Source: UCB2 sp964475735 (GTDB lineage: Bacteria; Chloroflexota; Dehalococcoidia; Tepidiformales; Tepidiformaceae). Taken from it: a stretch of DNA of 5,987 bases. The notes under the pieces are model-generated. The model saw only the letters and a list, made by a program, of their open reading frames with translations. It was not told where the DNA came from and did no database searches. Of the stretch, positions 1 to 4,800 are shown piece after piece. The stretch spans positions 1 to 5,987 of the forward strand of contig CAYYYI010000148.1 in assembly GCA_964475735.1 (NCBI GenBank). Reading direction: 5' to 3'. Both the position numbers and the translations under genes were made by a program. Numbering within the stretch: position 1 is the first letter of the stretch; each line of letters begins with the position of its first letter.

Positions 1-386
1 GGCCCCGGGTACACCTTCAGGTGCTTTGCCATCTGCTTGCCCAGCGGGCCGCCGGGCAACATTCCCTTCACCGCGTCCTCGATGATCCGGTCCGGGTGCA
101 GGCGCATCTGGTCGGTATAGGAGCGGCGGCGCAGTCCACCCGGGTAGCCGGAGTGCGTGTAGTACGCCATCTGCTCGGCCTTGCGGCCGGTGACCTTCAC
201 CTGCGCGGCGTTGACAACGATGACGAAGTCGCCGCAGTCCATGTGCCGCTCGAAGGTGGGCTTGTGCTTGCCGCGCAGGAGCACGGCCGCCTCGGAGGCG
301 ACGCGCCCCAGCGGGCGGCCGGCCGCGTCGATGACGTGCCAGTCCTTGTAGATTTGCGACGCTTTCAGGCGCACTGTCGTGGTCAT
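1..386 (-). CDS. rplM: 50S ribosomal protein L13, partial (3' end beyond left edge)
   Basis: Encodes L13, an early-assembling protein of the large ribosomal subunit that binds 23S rRNA. The visible 128 residues start MTTTVRLKASQ and show the family landmarks in order: DWHVIDAAGRPLGRVAS (residues 15-31), LRGKHKPTF (37-45), the GDFVIVVNA strand (52-60), VTGRK (65-69), and the diagnostic stretch VKGMLPGGPLGKQMAKHLKV (107-126). The reading frame is open to the left edge with no stop. The family is usually 140-150 residues, so about 15-20 residues are missing. The ATG overlaps the truA stop as ATGA, which implies translational coupling. A GAGGGA ribosome binding site lies 8 nt upstream, inside the last codons of truA. 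In many bacteria rpsI (S9) follows directly; here it would lie outside the window. The identification is secure; only the end is unknown. Confidence 0.97.
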   Translation of the reverse strand, partial: MTTTVRLKASQIYKDWHVIDAAGRPLGRVASEAAVLLRGKHKPTFERHMDCGDFVIVVNAAQVKVTGRKAEQMAYYTHSGYPGGLRRRSYTDQMRLHPDRIIEDAVKGMLPGGPLGKQMAKHLKVYPG

Positions 387-1141
387 TCTATGTATCCCTC
401 GTCGTACCACACGCGCTGGAGGCAGAGTCCGTGGGCGGGGGCCGCCGGGCCGAGCGTTCCGGGCTCTGCCTGCCGGAGCAGGCGGACGAATTCCTCCACT
501 GCCAGCGTACCGCGCCCCACCCGCATCATGGCGCCGGTCAACCGGCGAACCATTTGCGGAAGGAACGCATCCGCTTCGATATCAAACAGGAGTGCCCCGC
601 TTTCGCAGCGCCATCCTGCGGTGAAGATGGTCCGCACCGAAGTGCGCCCTTCTTCGAGCCGGCCGGAGCAGGCCATGAAGTCCTGCCGGCCTTGAAGCGC
701 GTCTGCTGCCTGCTGCATCGCCTCGCGGTCCAGGTGACCCCGGACGTGCCAGGCGGTGCGGCGCTTGAGCGGCGCGCGCGCTTCGTGATTCCAGACCGTG
801 TAGCGGTACCATCGCCGCCGGGCCCAGCGCCTGGGGTCGAACCCGGGCGGCGCCTCCCGCACGTTGCGGACTGCCACATCTTCCGGCAGGTGGGCGTTGA
901 GCGCCCTTCCCACCGTAGCCGCGTCGAGCGCCGTTGGAGCGCTGAACGCCGCTACCTGGCCAATGGCATGGACGCCGGAATCGGTGCGTCCCGCCAGTTC
1001 CACGCGGACCGGCGCTCCGAAGAGCGCCCGGGCTGCGGTTTCCAGTTCTTCCTGGACGGTGCGATCGTCTGCCTGGCGTTGCGAGCCGGCAAACCCCGCG
1101 CCGTCGTAGCTGACGGTGGCCGCGAAGCGCTTCGCGGTCAC
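383..1141 (-). CDS. truA: tRNA pseudouridine(38-40) synthase TruA
   Basis: Isomerises uridine to pseudouridine at positions 38, 39 and 40 of the tRNA anticodon arm; cytoplasmic. The 252-residue product has normal length for the family. The catalytic motif is GRTDSGVHA at residues 51-59, with Asp54 as the expected nucleophile and Arg52 beside it. The conserved active-site tyrosine is probably Tyr112 in RRWYRYTV. The C-terminal half carries DAFLPQMVRRLTG (191-203), the equivalent of the usual FxxxMVRxxxG motif, and PAAPAHGLCL (232-241), the usual PA.GL.L motif. Near the N-terminus the common F-x-G-W-Q reads FAGSQRQ (17-23), with Ser in place of Trp. The start codon is GTG, chosen because it gives KRFAATVSYDG at the usual distance from the N-terminus. 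It lies 3 nt after the rplQ stop, with AGGA 7 nt upstream inside rplQ. The end overlaps rplM by 4 nt. Placement between rplQ and rplM is a known arrangement. Confidence 0.96.
   Translation of the reverse strand: MTAKRFAATVSYDGAGFAGSQRQADDRTVQEELETAARALFGAPVRVELAGRTDSGVHAIGQVAAFSAPTALDAATVGRALNAHLPEDVAVRNVREAPPGFDPRRWARRRWYRYTVWNHEARAPLKRRTAWHVRGHLDREAMQQAADALQGRQDFMACSGRLEEGRTSVRTIFTAGWRCESGALLFDIEADAFLPQMVRRLTGAMMRVGRGTLAVEEFVRLLRQAEPGTLGPAAPAHGLCLQRVWYDEGYIE
395..400 (-). promoter_or_regulatory. Ribosome binding site of rplM, inside truA
   Basis: GAGGGA on the minus strand, 8 nt before the rplM ATG, encoded by the Glu-Gly codons near the end of truA. Together with the ATGA overlap it supports coupled translation of truA and rplM. 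Confidence 0.65.
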
Positions 1142-1144
1142 CGG

Positions 1145-1747
1145 CTATTCCTGTTCCTTGCCTTCACCCTCCGCTTCGCTGGTGGCGTCCGCTTCGGCAG
1201 GAGCTTCGCCTTCGGGCCCGGGCGGGGCTTCCGCCTCGGGGGCGCTCTCTTCGACGGCTTGCGCGGATTCGGCCGCCGCGTCCTCCTCGGCCGCCGCCGC
1301 GGGAGCGGGCGCCGGCGCAACCGGGGCCGGAGCGGCCGTTGCCTTCGGCGCCGCCGTCACCCTCTGCGGGCGCGGGGTGGGCGGCGCGTCGACGAAGTCG
1401 ACGAGTTCGATTGCGGCCATGCGGGCGCCGTCGCCCTTGCGCGGTTCGAGGCCGGTGATGCGCAGGTAGCCGCCGGGGCGGTCCTTCATGCGCGGCCCAA
1501 TGTCGTCGAAGACTTTCTTCACCACGTGGGAGTCGAAGATGAAGCGCATGGCCATGCGCCGGGCATGGAGATCGCCGCGGCGGCCGAGGGTGATGAGCTT
1601 CTCGGCCATTGGCCGGATCTCCTTCGCCTTCGCTTCGGTGGTGGTGATTCGTTCGTAGCGGAGCAGGTCGGTGACCAGGTTCCGGTAGAGCGAGGTGCGG
1701 TGGGCGGTGTCGCGGCCGAGGTGGCGGCCGGCCAGGCGGTGTCGCAT
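1145..1747 (-). CDS. rplQ: 50S ribosomal protein L17 with long C-terminal tail
   Basis: L17 is a large-subunit protein near the peptide exit tunnel. Residues 1-120 are a complete L17 core: MRHRLAGRHLGRDTAHRTSL, then LVTDLLRYERITTTEAKAKE (25-44), MAEKLITLGRRGD (47-59), and the end of the fold at GDGARMAAIELVDF (105-118). The usual family length is about 115-130 residues, and this protein has 200. The additional 80 residues (121-200) are low-complexity. First comes a Pro/Ala-rich stretch with a few Arg/Lys up to about residue 150, then an Ala/Glu-rich acidic end; residues 151-200 hold 17 Asp/Glu against one Lys. The tail is probably disordered. It stays in frame with a normal stop, so it is not an obvious frameshift product. 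The ATG is 3 nt after the rpoA stop, with GAGGAA 6 nt upstream inside rpoA. The last codons in turn hold the truA ribosome binding site. The L17 identity is certain; the role of the tail is unknown. Confidence 0.97.
   Translation of the reverse strand: MRHRLAGRHLGRDTAHRTSLYRNLVTDLLRYERITTTEAKAKEIRPMAEKLITLGRRGDLHARRMAMRFIFDSHVVKKVFDDIGPRMKDRPGGYLRITGLEPRKGDGARMAAIELVDFVDAPPTPRPQRVTAAPKATAAPAPVAPAPAPAAAAEEDAAAESAQAVEESAPEAEAPPGPEGEAPAEADATSEAEGEGKEQE
1149..1152 (-). promoter_or_regulatory. Ribosome binding site of truA, inside rplQ
   Basis: AGGA on the minus strand, 7 nt before the truA GTG; an AAGGA slightly further upstream (1155-1159) is 13 nt away. It lies in the last codons of the acidic L17 tail and supports the GTG at 1141 as the start. 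Confidence 0.55.
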
Positions 1748-1750
1748 CGC

Positions 1751-2926
1751 TTATTCCTCATCGTCGGCGCCGATGAGGTCTTCGACGCCCTGTTCTCGGA
1801 GTGCTTCTTTGAGCGCCTTGCCAAGGGCGCCCAGGCTCTGTTCTTCGTCTTCCTCATCGAGGATGACCTGGCTGGTGCGGATGGTGTGCGGCCGCCGCGA
1901 CTGGGGCCTCCCGGCCGCCTGGGGCGCTGCCCGGCCGCCATCGAGGATCGGCTGCAGGCCTTCGGCGGCGCCGTCGATGTAGCCCAGCTCGACCAGCTTG
2001 TCGCGGAGCTCGTCGTACGACTTCCGGCCAAAGTTACGCAGCCCAAGCAGCTCTTCTTCGCTCTTTTCGAGCACCTGGCCGACGGTCATGAGGCCGCTCC
2101 GCTTGAGGCAGTTGTAGGCTCGCACGGAGAGCGACAGGTCTTCGATCGGTGTGTTGTACTTGTCGGGGGGAAGGGCGAGACCGGTACCCAGGCCGCGTTC
2201 GACCACCGGAATTTCCGGCCGTCCCATGGCACTGAAGAGCGAGAACTGGTCGATGAGGATGTCGGCGCTGCGGCTCACGGCCTCCGAAGGGCCGATGGTG
2301 CCGTCGGTCCACACGTCGAGGACGAGGCGGTCGAAGTCGGTCGACTGGCCAACGCGGGTCTTCTCGACCCGGTAATTGACCTTGCGGACGGGTGTGAAGA
2401 TGGCATCGACAGGGATGACGCCGATGGGCAGACCTTCGATTGAACCGGCGGGCTGGTAGCCCTTGCCGGGCTCGGCCGTCATCTCGACGGTGAGCCGGCC
2501 CTTCTTGCTGTCGAGCGTGGCCAGGTGCAGATCAGGGTTGACGATCTCGAAGTCAGCCGGCACCTGGATGTCGCGAGCGCAGACTTCGCCGGGGCCCTCG
2601 GCTTCGAGGGTGAGCGTGCCGCCGCGGTCGCTGAAGGCCCGAAGGCGGACCTCCTTCAAGTTGAGGAGGAACTCGGTTGTGTCCTCCTGCATGCCCTCGA
2701 TGGTCGAGAACTCGTGCTGCACCTGGTCGACTCGCACGCGCGTAATGGCGGCGCCTTCGAGCGAACTCAGGAGCACGCGGCGCAAGGCGTTGCCGAGCGT
2801 GATCCCGTAACCGGGATCGAGCGGTTCGGCCACCAGGCGGGCGTAGGAATCGGTTTCCTCTTCGACTTTGAGCTGGGCTTCAACCTCTTCAAGGGTGTAG
2901 CCGATCAACTCCATGGATTCCATCAT
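1751..2926 (-). CDS. rpoA: DNA-directed RNA polymerase subunit alpha with C-terminal extension
   Basis: The alpha subunit dimerises to start core RNA polymerase assembly, and its C-terminal domain contacts upstream promoter DNA and regulators. The N-terminal domain spans about residues 1-232 and includes the dimerisation helix region GYGITLGNALRRVLLSSLEG (39-58) and NYRVEKTRVGQSTDFDRL (184-201). The C-terminal domain covers about 260-317: DLSLSVRAYNCLKRSGL, LLGLRNFGRKSYDEL. DNA-contact residues are kept: Arg269, Asn272 and Lys275 correspond to E. coli Arg265, Asn268 and Lys271; Gly300, Lys302 and Ser303 correspond to E. coli Gly296, Lys298 and Ser299. The protein has 391 residues, where 310-340 is usual. 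The excess is a 74-residue tail (318-391): a Gly/Ala/Pro/Arg linker, an acidic run at 357-362, a possible amphipathic helix around 364-379 and a final DDEE. The start is uncertain among Met1, Met2 and Met5. AGAGG lies 11 nt before Met1, so the first ATG is the best placed. Confidence 0.97.
   Translation of the reverse strand: MMESMELIGYTLEEVEAQLKVEEETDSYARLVAEPLDPGYGITLGNALRRVLLSSLEGAAITRVRVDQVQHEFSTIEGMQEDTTEFLLNLKEVRLRAFSDRGGTLTLEAEGPGEVCARDIQVPADFEIVNPDLHLATLDSKKGRLTVEMTAEPGKGYQPAGSIEGLPIGVIPVDAIFTPVRKVNYRVEKTRVGQSTDFDRLVLDVWTDGTIGPSEAVSRSADILIDQFSLFSAMGRPEIPVVERGLGTGLALPPDKYNTPIEDLSLSVRAYNCLKRSGLMTVGQVLEKSEEELLGLRNFGRKSYDELRDKLVELGYIDGAAEGLQPILDGGRAAPQAAGRPQSRRPHTIRTSQVILDEEDEEQSLGALGKALKEALREQGVEDLIGADDEE
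1754..1759 (-). promoter_or_regulatory. Ribosome binding site of rplQ, inside rpoA
   Basis: GAGGAA on the minus strand, 6 nt before the rplQ ATG. It is formed by the two final Glu codons of rpoA, so the acidic end of the RpoA tail doubles as the L17 initiation signal. Confidence 0.7.
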
Positions 2927-2962
2927 TGCGGTCAGAGCCTCTATCCCGGGTATGAACCCTGC
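2927..2962 (-). promoter_or_regulatory. rpsD-rpoA spacer with weak ribosome binding site
   Basis: At 36 nt this is the longest non-coding stretch in the window. On the minus strand it contains GGGT-TCAT-ACCC, a possible tiny 4-bp hairpin, a CCCGGG palindrome, and AGAGG at 2938-2942, which is 11 nt before the first rpoA ATG. There is no T-tract, so it is not a rho-independent terminator. I see no convincing promoter in it. It could be a translational control point for rpoA, but that is inference. Confidence 0.4.
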
Positions 2963-3592
2963 TTAGCGCGAGTAGTACTCGATGATGACGTTTTCGTTGA
3001 ACACGTGGGTTTCGCCCTGGGCGATGGTGGGCATGCCGGTCACCCGGCCGCTGAGCCCGGCCATATCGAGCGAAAGCCACGAGGGTGGATTCTTCGACTT
3101 GATGTTGGCCTGCACCAGCTTCACGTATTCGCTGCGGAGGCCGCGCGGCGTGAAGCCGACGATATCGCCTTCCTTGAGGTGGGCCGAAGGGATGTCGAGC
3201 TTGCGGCCGTTCACAGCAACGATGCCATGGCGGACGATTTGCCGGGCCTGGGCGCGCGAATCGGCCAGCCCAAGCCGGTAGACGATGTTGTCGAGCCGCG
3301 TTTCGAGCAGGCGCACGAGGTTTTCGCCCGAGACGCCGGGGCGGCTGATGGCCTGCTTGTAGTAGCGCACGAACTGCTTTTCGAGCACGCCGTAGGCGAC
3401 GCGGGCGCGCTGCTTTTCGCGCAACTGCAGGCCGCGGTCGCTGATCTTGCGGCGGCGGGCCGGGCGGGGGCCGGGAGGGTTGGGGCGCCGGTCAAAGCTG
3501 CAGTGCGGCGTGAAGCAGCGGTCTCCCTTAAGGAAGAGCTTTTCGCCGTGACGGCGGCAGAGACGGCAAACCGGACCAGTGTAACGTGCCAT
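2963..3592 (-). CDS. rpsD: 30S ribosomal protein S4, zinc-binding form
   Basis: S4 nucleates assembly of the small-subunit body by binding the 16S rRNA 5' domain, and in some bacteria it represses its own operon. The 209-residue protein has the same length as my recollection of Thermus S4 and resembles it closely at the N-terminus (GPVCRLCRRHGEKLFLKGDR). Four cysteines at positions 9, 12, 26 and 31 (C-X2-C-X13-C-X4-C) mark the zinc-binding form. Residues about 97-147 form the S4 RNA-binding domain: LLETRLDNIVYRLGLADSRA, QARQIVRHGIVAVNGRKLDI. The C-terminus NENVIIEYYSR is the normal family ending. The start is firm: GGAGG lies 7 nt before the ATG, in the 15-nt gap after rpsK. The gene is followed by the widest gap in the window, 36 nt, before rpoA. 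Confidence 0.98.
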   Translation of the reverse strand: MARYTGPVCRLCRRHGEKLFLKGDRCFTPHCSFDRRPNPPGPRPARRRKISDRGLQLREKQRARVAYGVLEKQFVRYYKQAISRPGVSGENLVRLLETRLDNIVYRLGLADSRAQARQIVRHGIVAVNGRKLDIPSAHLKEGDIVGFTPRGLRSEYVKLVQANIKSKNPPSWLSLDMAGLSGRVTGMPTIAQGETHVFNENVIIEYYSR

Positions 3593-3599
3593 AGGTGAG

Positions 3600-3604
3600 C
3601 CTCC
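3600..3604 (-). promoter_or_regulatory. Strong ribosome binding site of rpsD
   Basis: GGAGG on the minus strand, 7 nt before the rpsD ATG and located in the 15-nt gap after rpsK. It is the best-spaced consensus site in the window that lies outside coding sequence, and it fixes the rpsD start. Confidence 0.8.
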
Positions 3605-3607
3605 GCT

Positions 3608-4015
3608 CTAGACGCGCCGCCGCTTGGGCGCGCGGCAGCCGTTGTGTGGGATGGGTGTGACATCGCGGATGGCGGTGACGGTGAGGCCCGCCCCCTGGAG
3701 GGAGCGGATGGCCGCCTCGCGCCCGGCGCCAGCGCCGCGAACATATACCTCTACGGTCTGCATGCCGTGGTCCATGGCCGCGCGAGCAGCCTTCTCGCCG
3801 GCCATCTGGGCGGCGAAGGGCGTGCTCTTGCGCGAGCCTTTGAACCCCGAGCCGCCCGCGCTCGCGAACGAGACGACGTTCCCGTTCGGGTCGGTGAGCG
3901 TGACCAGGGTGTTGTTGAAGGTGCTCTTGATGAACGCCTTCCCGCGAGGGATGGACTTCCGTTCGCGTCGCCGGGATCGCCGCTTTGCTTCGGCTGCTTT
4001 TCGTGTATCGGCCAT
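3608..4015 (-). CDS. rpsK: 30S ribosomal protein S11
   Basis: S11 lies on the platform of the small subunit next to the mRNA exit channel and contacts 16S rRNA. The product has 135 residues, slightly longer than the 129 of E. coli because of a basic N-terminal stretch (residues 1-25, rich in Arg and Lys). The core shows FIKSTFNNTLVTLTDPNGNV (28-47), the near-invariant AGGSGFKGSRKSTPFAAQMA (53-72), and the C-terminal hallmark DVTPIPHNGCRAPKRRRV (118-135). A small variation is GAGAGRE (94-100) where GPGPGRE is common. The ATG lies 15 nt after the rpsM stop and has GAGGA about 10 nt upstream, a slightly long spacing. The order rpsM-rpsK-rpsD-rpoA is the conserved alpha operon core. The identity is certain. 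Confidence 0.98.
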   Translation of the reverse strand: MADTRKAAEAKRRSRRRERKSIPRGKAFIKSTFNNTLVTLTDPNGNVVSFASAGGSGFKGSRKSTPFAAQMAGEKAARAAMDHGMQTVEVYVRGAGAGREAAIRSLQGAGLTVTAIRDVTPIPHNGCRAPKRRRV

Positions 4016-4030
4016 TGTTGGTCTGTCCTC

Positions 4031-4411
4031 TTACTTCTTGCCTGCGCGGCGCTTGCCGGCGACGGTCTTGCGGGCGCCCCGCCGCTGGCGGGCATTGGTC
4101 CGGGTGCGCTGGCCGCGGGTGGGGAGGTTGCGTCGGTGGCGCTGCCCCCGGTAGCAGTTGATCTCGATGAGGCGAGCGATGTTCTGGCGCACCTCGCGGC
4201 GAAGGTCGCCTTCGACCATGTAGTTCTTGTCGATGTATTCGCGGATCTTGAGGACTGCGTCATCCGTCAGGTCGCGCGCGCGAGTTTCGGAACTGACCCC
4301 GGTGGCGGCAAGGATCTCCTTGGAACGGGTGAGCCCGATGCCATAGATGTAGGTAAGCGCGATCTCGATGCGCTTTTCGTTCGGAATGTCGACGCCGGAA
4401 ATACGTGCCAT
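4031..4411 (-). CDS. rpsM: 30S ribosomal protein S13
   Basis: S13 is on the head of the small subunit and forms bridges to the large subunit and contacts to the P-site tRNA. The 126-residue product begins MARISGVDIPNEKRIEIALT, followed by YIYGIGLTRSKEIL, the helix-turn-helix region that binds rRNA. The centre has LREVRQNIARL-like sequence (LRREVRQNIARLIEINCYRG, 70-89), and the arginine-rich RHRRNLPTRGQRTRTNARQR runs from about 91 to 110. The tail ends in a basic GKRRAGKK, consistent with the family's disordered cationic C-terminus. The ATG lies only 3 nt after the rpmJ stop; AGGGG 6 nt upstream falls in the last codons of rpmJ. That leaves no separate leader in front of the gene, unlike the E. 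coli alpha operon where S4 represses at a site ahead of rpsM. Confidence 0.98.
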   Translation of the reverse strand: MARISGVDIPNEKRIEIALTYIYGIGLTRSKEILAATGVSSETRARDLTDDAVLKIREYIDKNYMVEGDLRREVRQNIARLIEINCYRGQRHRRNLPTRGQRTRTNARQRRGARKTVAGKRRAGKK

Positions 4412-4414
4412 CGC

Positions 4415-4528
4415 CTACCCCTGCCGCTGCTTGTGTTTTGGATTTTCGCAAATCACCATGACGCGGCCGTGCCGGCGGATGACCTTGCACTTGTCGCAAC
4501 GTGGCTTGACCGATGCTCTGACCTTCAT
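4415..4528 (-). CDS. rpmJ: 50S ribosomal protein L36, zinc-binding form
   Basis: L36 is the smallest large-subunit protein and helps order 23S rRNA. The gene encodes 37 residues: MKVRASVKPRCDKCKVIRRH, then GRVMVICENPKHKQRQG. Cys11, Cys14, Cys27 and His32 (C-X2-C-X12-C-X4-H) form the zinc ribbon of the C+ form of L36. This length and ending are standard for the family. The ATG overlaps the TGA of infA as ATGA, with AGGAG 4 nt upstream encoded by the last infA codons. The gene ends 3 nt before rpsM. It is easily missed because of its size, but the context infA-rpmJ-rpsM and the full zinc set make the call very safe. I see no sign of a second, zinc-free copy in the window. Confidence 0.98.
   Translation of the reverse strand: MKVRASVKPRCDKCKVIRRHGRVMVICENPKHKQRQG
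4418..4422 (-). promoter_or_regulatory. Ribosome binding site of rpsM, inside rpmJ
   Basis: AGGGG on the minus strand, 6 nt before the rpsM ATG, formed by the last Gln-Gly codons of rpmJ. With only 3 nt between the genes, rpsM probably relies on ribosomes finishing rpmJ. Confidence 0.6.
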
Positions 4529-4779
4529 GACTCTCCTGGGGCGGATGCCGCCACCCGCCGTTCGTTAAAGCGATAGGTTATGCGCCCGCGGCTGAGGTCG
4601 TAGGGCGAAAGCTCAACAAGGACGCGATCCCCGGGAAGGATCTTGATGAAGTGCATGCGCAACTTGCCGCTCACGTGCGCGAGCACGCGATGCCCGTTCG
4701 CCAGCTCGACCTTGAACATGGCATTTGGCAAAGGCTCAGTCACCACCCCTTCAACTTCGATCGCGTCCTTCTTGGCCAT
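4525..4779 (-). CDS. infA: Translation initiation factor IF-1
   Basis: IF-1 binds the A-site region of the small subunit and works with IF-2 and IF-3 to form the initiation complex. The product has 84 residues and is a single OB-fold S1-like domain: MAKKDAIEVEGVVTEPLPNA, MFKVELANGHRVLAHVSGKL, then MHFIKILPGDRVLVELSPYD and LSRGRITYRF. These match the E. coli protein nearly residue by residue up to about position 71. The family is usually 71-73 residues, so there is a short extension of about 12 residues (FNERRVAASAPGES). Its final codons form the ribosome binding site of rpmJ and its TGA overlaps the rpmJ ATG. AGAGGG lies 3 nt before the infA ATG, which is the only start that keeps the MAKK N-terminus. 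The gene lies 21 nt downstream of map. Confidence 0.98.
   Translation of the reverse strand: MAKKDAIEVEGVVTEPLPNAMFKVELANGHRVLAHVSGKLRMHFIKILPGDRVLVELSPYDLSRGRITYRFNERRVAASAPGES
4533..4537 (-). promoter_or_regulatory. Ribosome binding site of rpmJ, inside infA
   Basis: AGGAG on the minus strand, 4 nt before the rpmJ ATG, formed by the last Pro-Gly-Glu codons of infA. The spacing is short but the match is good, and it selects the ATG that overlaps the infA stop. Confidence 0.7.
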
Positions 4780-4782
4780 ACA

Positions 4783-4788
4783 CCCTCT
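4783..4788 (-). promoter_or_regulatory. Ribosome binding site of infA
   Basis: AGAGGG on the minus strand in the 21-nt gap after map, only 3 nt from the infA ATG (GAGG alone is 4 nt away). The spacing is tighter than usual, but no other purine-rich site lies nearby. Confidence 0.55.
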
Positions 4789-4800
4789 AGGCGCAGATGT

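Noticed and set aside
1148..1387. L17 tail as the result of a frameshift or gene fusion
   Set aside because: The tail is in frame, ends in a normal stop 3 nt before truA and provides its ribosome binding site; the low-complexity Ala/Pro/Glu composition does not resemble a known domain.
431..2443. A 670-codon open frame on the plus strand, antisense to truA, rplQ and rpoA
   Set aside because: It lies entirely opposite three clearly identified genes. High-GC coding sequence often leaves long open antisense frames because stop codons are rare. The predicted protein shows no family I recognise and has an Arg/Gly-rich composition typical of a shadow frame.
2945..2962. Possible terminator in the rpsD-rpoA gap
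   Set aside because: The only inverted repeat is 4 bp with no T-tract, and the operon clearly continues into rpoA.
2525..3598. A 357-codon open frame on the plus strand, antisense to rpoA and rpsD
   Set aside because: Its composition follows the complement of conserved rpsD and rpoA codons, and it crosses their junction without any recognisable domain or convincing ribosome binding site.
3644..4576. A 310-codon plus-strand open frame opposite rpsK, rpsM and rpmJ
   Set aside because: It is antisense to three ribosomal protein genes whose identity is certain, and it has no recognisable product.
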